64,000 nucleotides of DNA from Aphanomyces cochlioides (Eukaryota > Oomycota > Saprolegniomycetes > Saprolegniales > Verrucalvaceae), in the NCBI GenBank assembly GCA_019828595.1, contig JAHQRK010000017.1, positions 124,001-188,000 on the forward strand. Reading direction: 5' to 3'. Below the pieces are notes generated by a model. That model worked only from the letters and a program-made list of their open reading frames with translations, ran no database searches and had not been told where the DNA came from. The position numbers were made by a program, and so were the translations under genes. Positions 21,019-32,743 of the stretch are shown here, one piece after another (the first letter of the stretch is position 1; each line of letters starts with the position of its first letter).

Positions 21019-22679
21019 ATAAGTTTCCGATGAGAGGCAGTTGGTGTTTCAAGCGGAAAAGGTTGTTGGCCACGACATATTTCATGACATCGTGGATCCA
21101 CCGCAGGTGGAAGTGATGCCACCTCATGCGTGGTTGCACGAGGCAAATTTCCTCGTCGTGTACCCATGTTGTAAGGGGTTTTCTCCGTAGCCTGCATTCA
21201 GAACCAAAGCAGACCTCGTGCTTTTCACTGCGTGCTGAGAATCTCCGCGTCGCGTCGACGTTTGGGGGAAACAACAAGGGGACGAAAGCGCATGGTCGCC
21301 GATACGTCATGTCGGGAGTCATGCATCCACGGCCACAGCGCGATTCCAATGTCGATACAAGGGCCGATCATATTGCATTTTAGATGGAGGAACAACCGTC
21401 ACCGACAAAGACACAGACTGCGCTGCTCATGGCTCGACGTGAGGCCAACTCTCGAGTACGTTTATAGATTGGCCAACAACAACCAAAAGGCTGAAATCCA
21501 CGTTCTGCCACCGCCGCCGACTGAAAAGAAGAAGCGCTCGAAAGGACGCACGCGGACGGATGTGCTCCAAGACAGGAGACAAGAACGCCTCCTGATGAAC
21601 AAAATGTTCCAAGAGCTCCACGAGGAGCAAAGCAAACATCCCGTGGACCCTGCCGAGTCGTGGCAACGTCGACGTTGGAATTTTAGTATCCAATGAGATA
21701 ACTGAAATTTGAAGTTCAATTTGAAATTGAAACTCAAGGATGCTCTATGTCTCAGGGATTTCAACTGAAATGGTCAATTTTGGACAATATATCTTTCATG
21801 TTGTCGCTACTTTTACTCATCTCTTGATAGTCTCGCTTTTGACAATAGCCCAGTGACTTTGACTGAAAAATGACTTATCTTGGATGCGCGTCGTAACGCT
21901 TATCGACAATGCTTCTTGTAGAGCCTCTTTTCAAATTCTACTTCTAACGTTATTTACACCAAACACAATTGCTTACCTTCAACTACTTGCTGTTAATACG
22001 AAAGCTGTGTTGAGATGAGGAATCCAGAGTAAAATGAGCATGGATGTCTTGTCGAAGGTGAATAAACTGAGAGCTGTCCGCAAGTCTAGTGGAACGAATC
22101 CATTGGTATGGTTGTTTTTGTAGTGAATGACGCTTTGAGCAGTGATGAAATGTGATGTAGAGGTAATAGTGAAATATATGTAAAAATACTATTGCCTTTT
22201 TCACTGAAATTTGTATTTTTGACTAAAAATTGAAATATTCTCAAATACTATTCAGGTATAGTGAGTTCAAGTGTAATATGAAAGTACATTCAATTAAGTA
22301 AGTTTTGAATGTGTGTTTTGTGTGTGTTTTTGTCAAGAAGACAAATACTCGATTCTGATTGGCTATAGATTTCAAATAGATTTGGAAAAATAGATACATT
22401 TTTCACCCCGTTCACAATTTAGAGTGTATGCAACAATAGTATATTGATATTGATATTGACATACAGAAAACCCTGCTAGTTTAAACACCTCGGATAGCTA
22501 AACGCCTTTCGAACTGAACAGGTTTTCAATCCACGGACAGATTTCCATATATGTCGACCCTGGTAGATTGAACAAAAACCTCTCATGCTAAATGAAGTAA
22601 TTTGATCAAATATGAGTTGTACTACGTAACGTCAGAACACATCGTTGGTTAGCCACACATTGTTAGTCATGGTGGAAGG
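21019..22679. other. no recognised gene; part of a dispersed AT-rich repeat
   Basis: A 155-codon open frame at 21232-21696 (Lys/Arg-rich, contains EKKKRSKGRTRTD) has no recognised domain and I do not call it. About 22320-22430 is a dispersed repeat (ACTCGATTCTGATTGGCTAT) that recurs inverted at about 36880-36985 and in diverged form at 37190-37260. Confidence 0.5.
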
Positions 22680-22790
22680 ATGGTCGACTTGAGCATGGAA
22701 GACAAAGTCACCATGCTGAAGATGATCGATGAAGGCACCCCATACGAAGACATCAAGAAGCGCTTCAAGTGCTCGGTTGAGACAGAGTAG
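22680..22790 (+). pseudogene. pogo/CENP-B-type helix-turn-helix fragment
   Basis: A 36-residue frame with LSMEDKVTMLKMIDEGTPYE and DIKKRFKCSVETE resembles the N-terminal helix-turn-helix of Tigger/pogo transposases or CENP-B-like proteins. It ends at TAG, followed by a 22 bp direct duplication (AGAGTAGAGTGTATTGATTG...). No DDE core follows within reach, so it is a relic. Confidence 0.55.
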
Positions 22791-22920
22791 AGTGTATTGA
22801 TTGATAGAGTAGAGTGTATTGATTGATGAACGACAGACGTTACTTATGGAAATGTCCTGATACCATACGGTAAATTAGTAACTTGAAATTTGTATGCCTA
22901 CACAAACGCTTCGATAAAGC

Positions 22921-23246
22921 TACAGCTGAACACCTTTGGAATTGAACAAGAATCCCACTCCACCGCGCGTTGTTCAAACAAGCAGGTTTATCTGTAACGA
23001 TATTAGTATTTTTTAGTATTACTAAAAATACTAATATCGTTACAGATAAACCATTATTATTATTATATTATTTTGTAGTATTACTAAAAATACTAATATC
23101 GTTACAGATAAACCTGCTTGTTTGAACAACGCGCGGTGGAGTGGGATTCTTGTTCAATTCCAAAGGTGTTCAGCTGTATCTGTAACGATATTAGTATTTT
23201 TTAGTATTACTAAAAATACTAATATCGTTACAGATAAACCTGCTTG
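22921..23246. repeat. large palindrome with nested hairpin units
   Basis: Arms of about 93 bp (22921-23013 and about 23085-23178) are almost perfect reverse complements (outer edge TACAGCTGAACACCTTTGGA). Each side contains a hairpin unit built on TTTATCTGTAACGATATTAG, and a third unit lies at about 23177-23240. No coding capacity. Confidence 0.9.
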
Positions 23247-24249
23247 TAAAATGATATGATACCTTGAGTATTATTAATAGTATATCAATTTATTAGTATT
23301 CCTAGTACTAGTATCTTGAATTGGTATCCATCTCTGCTCTCAAGTCATTTGTCACCCAGATTAGAAGCGTAAAGCTGCTTTGAAATCATGGCTAATCTAA
23401 TGATATATGGTGTATCACGAAACTTTGATCATCATTCCTATTTTTGGCTGTACTTTGTCAAGATATGTTACAAACATTCTCATATTTACGAAATGTTCAC
23501 GAAATTTTTACCATCACTCTCGACAGTGAAAGTCGGGTTTCGCAGTTGACAGCGCGAAGCGCTGTTAACAATTGTGAAACCCAAAGACGAGATTATATGT
23601 TCGAGGTCCCCCGGGGGGGGGTTGCGGAGAACCGCAACCCCATGGCGAACAAATCCTTTTTCTATATACATTTTTCAAGTCAGAGTAAAACGTGTTTAAA
23701 CGTGTTTTTATACAGAATGATGGTCAAAAGTTTCGTGTTATCATCTATCCATAAATCTGGACAGTTTTAAACTAAGACGGGGTCGTAATTACGTTGGGAG
23801 AGTATATTCAGAATACAAATCGGTTGATTTCATGGCACAGGCTGGTATGCTATCGACTTACCAAGACATGTCACCGTTCTCCTCCGAGTGAAAATTGGCA
23901 AGGCATTCTCCAACGCATGTCCTTGCTGTGGATCATCGACAGGGCTTGACTCATTTGAGTTAAAGTATTTTCGAGACGGATATTCCGGTAGATTTGCACA
24001 TGAGAAAGTGCAAATCTGCATGTTGCTCATTATTCTGTTCATAAATCCAGAGAGCTCGTGCGTAAATCTGACCCAACGAGCCTTGGGGTGACATTAAAGT
24101 TGAGGAAGACATTGCTTTACTATTAATAGTATTCTGTTAGCACCTCACCCCTATTAAATCGGCCGACTTAACCCCAGATTAGTCAAATAAGTTAAAAAGC
24201 ACAATACAGGTTCACGAATTTAGTCGTAGGATGAAACATTTTTCATTGC
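23247..24249. other. no recognised gene
   Basis: AT-rich sequence with a short GC run (CCCCCGGGGGGGG near 23610) flanked by small inverted repeats. The open frames at 23444-23770 and 23888-24091 show no convincing motif beyond a single CPCCG. Confidence 0.45.
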
Positions 24250-25637
24250 TTTCTCTACTGCAAAAAACTGCGATGAGATTGCGATGTCGAGCTCGTTTGA
24301 CCGATTTTTTGTAATCGCGGACGAGTTGCAGAACAAGAGATCGCCCCCAGGAAAGATCATATGGAAAGTTGGATCCGACGCTTCTAAGTAACGCAGTCGT
24401 TGGATTTCTTTGACCTGCAAGAAGACGCATGCTCTTGGAGGCCCAGTCTAGATCTCGGAAGGATAAAACGAAGGAAAATGTATTGAGGCTTAGGAAGACA
24501 CTGTCCAAAGTACTCCAAGGCTTGCGTTTTGGCAACACTCTCGAATGCCTAACTTGGGCTACGACCACTCGAACTTTGACGGCTGTACCGACCAGATCTA
24601 CCCGGGCTGCCCAATGGGCCACTCATAACCATACTCTCTTGTCTCTGGGGCTGACGACGACCTTGATCAGCACCCGCTTGACCTTGACGTCTCTCTTGTC
24701 CGCGATTTTGACGTCTCTCTTGTCCGCGATTTTGACGATGCGCAAGTGGAATTTGATTGACAATCGTGATATCTCGTCGTTGGCTTTCGGTCATCGAGTC
24801 TTGTCGGCGGACCGCAGCAGGGTTACGGGCAGGTGTGCGGCCACTGCTCTGGCCCTTCAAACAACATGAAAACAAGCCAGCAGTCGATAGACGCCTAGCA
24901 GAGGAGTCATACGAAGCTGTCGGGGCTTCTTGGCCACGAAGGCCTCGCTTGGCATGTTTGCCATCACGACCACCTTGCAGAACGCGAAGGTCGTTGTCTG
25001 CAGCGTCCATGCGGATTTGCTGATGGTCCAACAAAACTGGTGAGTCTTGGCGAGGTTGGTTGAACGCCACGACGGCAGAGGTAGCAAGCGCAAGCGTGAC
25101 AAAGAGACGCATGGTACGAGCTAGTCCAAGGTAATTTGCACAATGACGAAACAAAGCAAGACGAAATGTTCATCGCAAACATCCCAACACAACATGCAAA
25201 TGCGACAACTGCTAGAAGCATTCGAAGAACGCTGCAGTCAGATGAATGGGAGGCGTGGTTGCCACAGCACGATTTAATCTTATGTGCCACCGACATTGAT
25301 TGGACAGAGCGACCTTGGCGGAGACTATGAAAAGAGTTTGTATCGCGGTGAAATGTCGCCAACATGGATGCGAGGAGACACTCTACGATGAAGATTGTCG
25401 TGCTCGTCGTTGTGACTCAAGAGAACGCGCAAAGCCCAAGGCGACACACTCCTCCCTCGGTTCCCCCTCCACATCAATGGAGCTTTCCCGAGCATGTTTC
25501 CCAGCGAAGAAAGAAAGGTCGCCGTGAAAAGTAAGGTGTTTGCGAATAAACACAACAATCTACGATAGAGTATGGCTTGCCACACCCATCTCTCATGGCA
25601 CATGGTGACGTTGGTCAAATCACATACCAGTTTAAAT
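24250..25637. repeat. direct segmental duplication, copy 2 (pair at 3985-5385)
   Basis: Near-identical to 3985-5385 in the same orientation. Its right edge joins directly to the partial MULE copy at TTTAAATTGCTATC. Confidence 0.9.
24549..25112 (-). CDS. small secreted Arg/Ser/Gln-rich repeat protein, copy 2
   Basis: Predicted 187-residue secreted protein, paralogue of the one at 4217-4849. The ATG at 25112 gives the signal peptide MRLFVTLALATSAVVAF; an in-frame upstream start at 25154 would bury it, so 25112 is preferred. The mature protein is nearly identical except that it has two QNRGQERR units where copy 1 has one, and a single MSGPLGSPG/GRYSRQSSSGR unit where copy 1 has two. No known domain. 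Both copies keep an open frame while most other genes in the window are broken, which weakly suggests constraint or recent duplication. Confidence 0.65.
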   Translation of the reverse strand: MRLFVTLALATSAVVAFNQPRQDSPVLLDHQQIRMDAADNDLRVLQGGRDGKHAKRGLRGQEAPTASYDSSARRLSTAGLFSCCLKGQSSGRTPARNPAAVRRQDSMTESQRRDITIVNQIPLAHRQNRGQERRQNRGQERRQGQAGADQGRRQPQRQESMVMSGPLGSPGRSGRYSRQSSSGRSPS

Positions 25638-25831
25638 TGCTATCATGGGTATGAGTATATTTACTGTATGAAGCGTCAGTGAGGCGAGGAGAGGATGAAT
25701 AGCGCTCGTAACAGCGCAACGTCTAGTGCTGAAGCCGAGCATTAGATCGGTGTCAACAAATGACCACCATAAATATTCGGATAACATTTCCGGATAATGT
25801 AATATTAATAATATGAACTTTAATTGGTTAA

Positions 25832-26698
25832 GGGCGGGTCTGGATGCCACCAAAAATGGCATAAAAATGCCAAAAAATGCCATAATTCGAAATATGCCAT
25901 AATTTTCAATTTTGACTGTCTGGCTTCTCAAAGAATTTTTTATCACAATTTTCTGGGGTTTTGGCCAACTTATGCCATAAAAAAAATGGACCAAATTGGT
26001 CTATTTTATTTATGACATATTTTCGTCATGAACGCATTGATCGAGTCAAGCTTGAGATTCAGCTTGTCATCTCTACAAAAATACACGCACACACTATATA
26101 TTATCACTGTTGCATGTTCTAACACTCTGAGAAGCGACAGTGATCGAGCCTTGCTCATCTCTGGCTCATTTCAAAGTTTCCGGTAGGAAGTGACTGACAC
26201 AGCAGTATGACAACAATCGTCTGTACCGGTAATGTTGAAGTTTCTTGTGGGCCTCAAGTTGTGGCATCCAGACAAATAACAAATTCTCCAAGTATTCCAT
26301 TTTAAATTGTGAATTTGGAACTTTGGAAAATTTTTGAAAAATGTCATTTCAGTTTATTCCCTAAGGGCAGGTCTGGATGCCCATCAATTTTTTTATTCCA
26401 TAAAACTGAGTTTATTCCCTAAGGGCAGGTCTGGATGCCCATCAATTTTTTTATTCCATAAAACTGAAATGACGATTTATGGCATATTCAAAATAGAGGT
26501 AAAACCTCCATCTCGTAAAATGGCATTTTGGGAGGCTCCAGTGAGTATATCTCAACCAAAAATATTGGATTTGGTGCAAAACTCTTTGCGATAGACAAGT
26601 TCATATTTTGACCTAAATTATTGAATTTGGCCTCAAAATGGCATTTTGGGTCAATTTATTGTAATATTTTCGGTTGCCAGACGGGCCCTAAATGTATC
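25832..26698. mobile_element. Harbinger-type MITE with nested insertions
   Basis: Same end sequences as 14865-15138 (GGGCGGGTCTGG at the left after TAA; CCAGACGGGCCC before TAA at 26699), but 867 bp. The extra sequence includes related ends (GGTCTGGATGCC, GGCATCCAGAC) and a 58 bp tandem duplication at about 26350-26467, so one or more related MITEs inserted within it. Confidence 0.55.
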
Positions 26699-26740
26699 AA
26701 ATATTTGATTTCAAAGTATTTTATCACACCATTCGACGAA

Positions 26741-27459
26741 ATGAGCAGTGAAAGACACGAAGAGAGAAAGTCCCTAGCCGTGCGCTGCAACGTGATGCAA
26801 TGCGAGGCCCTTCTCACTGTGGGTCACTATATATCGCACTATCGCTCCTACCACAGTGAGCAAGGGCCTTGGAAGAAATCAATGCACCAGGACGGCGAGG
26901 TCTACACCTATCTTGAAGGTAAATCTACCGACATTATCCTAACCTAAACTGTTCACGTAGGTGACGACCTAGTAAGCTTCGAGTCAACGACAGACTCGGA
27001 GAGGAAGTCGTACAACCGTGAAAAGAGTTTACTATTAAAAAACGCTTCCAAGGTCGTACAATTTTTCTCTCCGAGGCTCGTCAAGACACAAGCATTAGCG
27101 AGCTTGACGAGCTGCATGAGCTCATTCACGAGCTTACGCAGCGAATGGATGCCGTGGAAAATAGGATCACTTCGATGTTATCGTCCTTTCCCAATGATGA
27201 CATCTTGGGTCTGAGCCCTTCTCATGAAGAAGTTCTCAATATGAGCCAGCATGTTTCACGAAGCGAGCAAATCGGGCGAGCGCGAACTGAAAATGATGCA
27301 ATTATTGCAAGCATTTTAGGCGAAACCTCCCGTCCTAAGCGCAAAGTTGCCAGTTCATCTTCTGCTCCAAAACCGCAAAAGAAACGAAGTAGAAAGAAGA
27401 GTTTATTTTATGCTAAAAATGTATTTTTTGGTTTTCCAAGTTTGTATTGTTTACACTAG
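26741..27459 (+). CDS. three-exon gene of unknown function inside the MULE, copy 2
   Basis: Second copy of the gene at 15191-15909, with exons 26741-26918, 26961-27017 and 27053-27459. It is identical except for a Gly-to-Ser change in the basic tail (KKRSRKK). Splice sites, coiled coil and basic C-terminus are all kept. Expression would need its own promoter, because the left TIR of this element copy is missing. Confidence 0.5.
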
Positions 27460-28326
27460 TAAATTGATATCTTATTCATTATAGACTAATCCAAACTAGT
27501 CTCATATGTACGCAAGCTTTTCTTGAAGTCACTATTTGTTCTTGGCCTTTTTTTTTTCTGTTGATCTTCTCCGCATTTAACAAAAAATTCTCAACTGGTT
27601 GGAGTAGGTGTTGTAACTCCTTGAGGATGTCGTAGTTAGTATTTTGCTGTGCACACAACCGTGTCACTTTTGAGCAGGTATTAAGAATATGTGATGATAA
27701 ATCTGTAAGATGCTAAGAGTTTCCAAATGGTAGCAGCGCTCAGACCAGCGCTGCTTATAGCGCTGCATATAGCGGTTGAAACAACGCTATTAAGAGCGTT
27801 AGTATGACCGCTGGTTATCGGACCTTTTGTCGGCGTTGTTGCCGTGGGATTGTCAAGGAGATCACGACACCAACTCACACTAATTAAAGTATTGTAGATT
27901 TTGATTGGGTAGATATTATGTCCAATAAGAATTGCGTATTGGCCTTTTTAGAGGGTTAGGTCGTCGCTGGTGCGGTCAATTAATGGGCTCGCAATGGCAT
28001 TTTTCCTATATTAATACTGTATGATATTGATACTGAGGTACCTGATATTAATATAGAAAAGATAACTATTAATACTGGAGTTTGAATTCTAATAATTACA
28101 GGTCATCCCTCGAGATAGTCACGCCCTTCAAACTAAATATACTCTATTTCCTAATTTATACTTCGATAATATTATTTTTGAGGGTCGGAGAGGACGCGAC
28201 TTGAAATTCAAATCTTTAATCGAATCAATTGGAGTGTCATGGCGCGAAGACAGAGAATAACGATAACACAGAAGAGATTAATCCAAGAAGAGTACAACAA
28301 TCATCCTCTTCGAGGTGGACATTTTG

Positions 28327-29705
28327 AGAGGAATGCGTGTTTTCAACAATACAAGCTGCATGCAGCGACTAGGCAGTGAACATTTCCCTGTCGCGTCGAA
28401 AAGATTGGCCGTTTCTAGGTGTGACTATTCCCCTTGGCCTTGATAATGAAGCTTGTATGGGAGTACTTTGTATCTCAGAGGCAAAACTAAAGTGTCGTGG
28501 GTAGATAACTACAACGGCAACAGGGTTAATGAACAGCTTGCATCGTCGAAGGAGTGCCGTGGTGAACTTTCGTGTCGTACTTGTAGCCCACGGATATACC
28601 ACGCAATGCTTTCATTTTCGAGATGAAAACATAGCCTGAGACTCAGGGCCCTCTCAAGTTCCCGCTGTGTCCATACCACCATGGGAACGATATGAAGGCC
28701 CGGAAAACATAAAGTAGCTAATCCACCATCGTGCAACGTTTGAGTTAGTCATCGCATCGGATAACAGAGTGCTTCAGCTACATTCTGTGCCAGAAATGCT
28801 GGCACATGGCAACAAGACTGATTTTGATTTACTGCGTGATTCTTCAAACCGATCCGGGAAATTCGTATCACATCGATAGTATATTAATATCAGCTCACAA
28901 TTCAAATATCTCTGTATCTTCGTCCTCTTCGACGTTGGAAGTCGAGACAATCTCAAAGGCAGGACTATCACAAGGCTAGAGTTGTGTGTTCTTCATTTGT
29001 GACTTGTCGAACGACCGATGGGACTCCAAGAAATTCCTGATGGCCAGTGCTTTGCCTAATGTGCAGTGTTGAAGACAACATACTGTTGTTGAGACACTAG
29101 TCGCTCTTGTCGCCACGCTATCAACTGACATCGGTGTCGCTTGATCCGTCGCAGTAGCGTCGGCATTTGCAGGTATGTGGTCTTTTTTTCATGAAGTGTT
29201 TTTTTCATTTTTCTCGAAACATGCAAATTTCAGCAAGAAACGATGGTCAAACTTTGAGCTCCATTATCTCGAAAAGTCAAAATAAGGAAGACACGTTTTG
29301 TTTTCCGGGCCTTCATATGCTCACAAGTACGCTATGGATGGGGCGGCTTTAAAGCAATGTACGGGGGGCCATCTATGCCAAGTGACACATGGAATTCACC
29401 TTCACAAACGTGAGCTGTAACGATTCCAGCGTGTATGATTACCCCCTGCCAGAAAACTTAACGCAGTTGTTGACTCGACAAACCAGATTACTTCTCACGC
29501 TTGTAGCAGACTTCTAAAGTTCCGAGTCTCGACCATGCAGTGCCTATGACGCCGCTCACCGTGTCGTTTGGTCAGGTTCAGCAGGATAACGAAGAAGACT
29601 TCATGCTTTATCACGATACAAAGTATTTGGGTGTAATTGTATCTTGCTGGAGGCACGGGTGGATTCAGCCTTGAAAGCCAAGTCCTCATTCTGCAATTTG
29701 CCATC
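28327..29705. other. no recognised gene; contains the GH5 copy 2 promoter side
   Basis: Unique sequence between the MULE-copy breakpoint and GH5 copy 2. Short open frames on both strands lack motifs. Homology to the third GH5 copy starts only about 15-20 bases before the ATG (ATTCTGCAATTTGCCA), so most of this flank is not shared. Confidence 0.45.
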
Positions 29706-31180
29706 ATGCGCCTCGCCATTGCCCTCTTCGCTCTTGCTGCCATCGCCTCCGCTGCTCATATCCAACACGATATCCGAGCTGGCAAAACCCGACCCAACGG
29801 GGTCAACATTGGGGATGGCTCCTCGCTGAGCATTGGATGACGACCGACTCGATCATTTGGCAAGGCGTCCCCACCGCTACTGCGGATCAAGGGGAATACA
29901 CGACGATGGGGTACTTGGGCACTCAAGAGGGGACCTCTCGCTTCAAGAAGCACTGGGCGTCCTTCATTACGGAGAAAGACATCCAACAAATCGCCCTCGC
30001 CAATCTCAACATGGTTCGAGTCCCTGTCGGCTATTGGATCCAAGGTTGTGACCATTTGACGGATGCTGTTCTCAAGGATCATGTGAGGAGTTTCACCATT
30101 ATGCCTCTAGTGCAACCGATACGCCAAGGGCGGTCTGGAATACCTCGACAAGCTCATTCGAGACTCGGCGTGGAAGCACAACATTGCCGTGCTCATCAGT
30201 CTCCATGGTGCCCCTGGATCTCAAAACGGCCACGACCACAGTGGATCGGATGATGGCAAGGTCTACTGGAGCCAATACCCCTCGAACGTCAAAGCGACGA
30301 AGGACTTTGCAGTCTTCTTGGCTCAACGATACAAGAACGACGATGCCTTCTTGGGAGTCGGTCTGTTGAACGAACCCATTGAGCCTGTCGATACCAAGGT
30401 GTTGTTGCAATACTACCGCGATACATACAAGGAGATTCGTGCTGTGAGCGACTGCGTCTTGAGTCTTATGCCGCTCTTGAGCCACCAAAAGCCTGGTCAT
30501 GGAGATTACATGGACGACTTTGCTTCCGAGATGACCAACGTGTGGCATGAATGGCATCCTTATGTCAACTGGGGATACGAATCCATGACGGAAGATCAAT
30601 TGATCAACCAAGGTGTCGCCGGTCGAGTCAGTGACATCAACAACTGGAAGGGAAAACCTCTCTTCTTGGACGAATGGAGCTTTGCGTCGCCTGACAACAG
30701 ATTCAACGACAAGACGCGCTTTGGTCAATATGCCTCGGCCATGTTGGGAATGTTTAAGGGGGCGAAGCGTGGCTGGGCATTCTGGACATGGAAGAAATCG
30801 AGTGATACTGGCGACAACATTGACCGTTGGTCGCTTCGATCGGCCCTCAACTTGGCCAACTCGGTATGCGAATCTCGTCTTACTCTGTTATCTTACGATC
30901 TGTCTTGTAGTTGACTCCAACGGCGACTGAGAAAGCCACCGCCATCTACGACTCGACTGGCAAGAGTCTCACTCTTCGGAACGATCCTTGGCGTCTCGTA
31001 AACGAGAAAACTTGGATTAATGCAGTCGGTCCAGCCAGGGAGTGGTGGTATGACTCGAACGCCAAGACACTTCGTAGCTACCTCAGCGGCGAATGTTTGG
31101 ACGGTTACTCCCAGAATGGGCAATTCGCTGTTCATGGGTATGCCTGTGCCATAAAGCTTGGTAATGGTCGGGTGAGATAA
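29706..31180 (+). pseudogene. GH5 exo-beta-1,3-glucanase-like, copy 2 (frameshift, C-terminus lost)
   Basis: The ATG at 29706 starts a signal peptide (MRLAIALFALAAIASAA) and PNGVNIG. A one-base loss near 29815 shifts the frame before the conserved WLLAEHWMTTDS. The catalytic core is otherwise well kept: [24 protein letters not shown], acid/base LLNEP (about 30365-30380) and nucleophile FLDEWSF (about 30664-30684). An intron of only 28 nt is implied at 30083-30110 (GTGAGG...CTCTAG) and one of 47 nt at 30864-30910 (GTATGC...TTGTAG) before the lectin domain. The lectin domain is cut off after GYACA by unrelated sequence (stop at 31180). The parallel copy at 53475-62431 shares the frameshift, both introns and the truncation. 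Confidence 0.85.
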
Positions 31181-32420
31181 TTCTTACCTTAGCTCGAATT
31201 AGACGCAGTTGGACTGTATTAGCCTTAGACGACAAGGACCCATAATGATGTTTCCCGCGTGCCAAACTAATCGAAGTCAGCGAATGACGAACTATCTGAC
31301 CACACCACCTTCTCGAGTAACGGCGAACAAGTAGTTTGAAGAAAGTGCTTATATTACTAGAAGACAAATACCTCAGCAATCCTATCGGTAAGTTGAAATG
31401 ATCCTGTGTTAACCGACAATGATTCAACGCTGTATCGACACCTTGGTTTAGTTACAATGTCGAAAGTTCCACGTGCAAAATCAGTCCATGCAAAACGTGT
31501 TTATCCCAGCCATTTTATGATCAGCAGTTATTGGTCAATTTCCGAAATGGTTCAACCAATAAGAACTCTCTCTACTGATGGCATTGTCAGAATTTTATTA
31601 AAATCCAAATCAAGTCACTATACAAACTCTCATATAGTTTAGAGTACTACTGTGTGCCGAATTTTTACGGCGTTATCTATACAAACTTGGTGTAGGAGTC
31701 GCTGTGGACTATGGGCTTGGGTGTTTGCTGAAGAGGACGCCACCAACGCTTCACCAGACGAGCTCACGTTGGTCCTACCTAGTGGGCTGGCGAATTGCTC
31801 TTCGCTACTAGTCGCATCCACATGAATAAAAAATCGCCTCTTGGCTACCATCTCTCTAGCATTACATTGACTAGACGTCACAGCGTTTTCACTCACGGGC
31901 GCGATATCCTCTGTGGGATATCACTTCTAGGGCGAATGGAGCTGTGTCACGCCTGGATCAATCTTTAGCGATATCAACCGCTTCAGCCAGCTTGCTTCGA
32001 GCATGACGGGAATGTTCAAAGGAGCCAAGTGCGGATGGTCGAACTGGACAACGGCTCGATCATCCACGACAAGTCGAAATTCTGCCTCACATCCAGCTTG
32101 ACCCTCGTGGCTTGCGACGCTTCCACGTGTGAAGTCAATCTTGAGGCATTGCAGATGACAAAACAGTCGGCAGCTCGATAGCTAGATTGCGGGAGGAAGT
32201 GTTCGTTTCTTAGGTCCTTCCTCACTCTGGTTTGGATACAGGACACATCTTCTTGGACATGTACTCTGTTTCAAAGGCTATTGCTCGTTCATTTATTGAC
32301 AAAAGCGTTGGAACATTGCTGCTCACCGCATGACAGGATTTCCATCTTCGCTTGATCTATATGGGGAGGTGAACAGCCGAATTTAGGTTATTGTGCTGTT
32401 TCCCTGAAACCACCGCATTC
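31181..32420. other. unrelated insert followed by a GH5/lectin relic
   Basis: 31181-31920 has no recognised gene. About 31930-32130 on the plus strand is a deletion-fused relic of another GH5 copy: GEWSCVTPGSIFSDINRF and GMFKGAKCGW run straight into lectin sequence (NGSIIHDKSKFCLTSS, out of frame). The whole stretch recurs at about 63180-63390. Confidence 0.65.
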
Positions 32421-32743
32421 GTCTAACTCAAACACACAGATAGGGGAGTGCCGCCTCCCGTGAATATGCACTTGATTGACTTTCGCAGTAGCTAGCAAAG
32501 CACAGACTGAGACTAAGATCTAAATCTCATCTTCTCTTCCTTGACTTGTTGAACTCTTGATTGTCTTTTCATCGACCGTACGGAAGTCTTCTCTATCGAG
32601 CCTTGGTCGTTGAGTCTTGGTCTTGATCTTGAAGTGGCTTTCAACTTGCAATTCACTGCGGTAGGCACTCGGCTGTTCAGAGAACAAGCCTGTGACGTGG
32701 CGGAGCATGGCTTAACCACGACACCGCACACATCACCCCCCCA
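32420..32743 (-). repeat. probable 3' LTR of the Ty3 chromovirus fragment
   Basis: On the minus strand, a G-rich polypurine run (CTTGGGGGGG, at about 32744-32753) directly follows the pol frame, then TGATGTGTGCGG. This is the usual order polypurine tract, then LTR starting TG. The far end near 32420 is a guess, because no second LTR copy is in the window. The same sequence recurs at 63660-63983. Confidence 0.4.

Larger units (their letters stand above)
25636..28326. repeat. partial second copy of the MULE and flank
   Basis: Matches 14259-16776 in direct orientation, including the captured gene, the right TIR, the flanking sequence beyond it and the left half of the pogo element. The left TIR is absent. 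The Harbinger-like MITE is longer here because of further insertions. Confidence 0.9.

Noticed and set aside
21232..21696. 155-codon open frame with Lys/Arg-rich C-terminal half
   Set aside because: No recognised domain, no duplicate and no splice context. A competing ATG frame at 21384 needs an impossible 12 nt intron.
23888..24091. Possible zinc-ribbon peptide (CPCCG)
   Set aside because: A single short cysteine cluster without a second pair; no family match.
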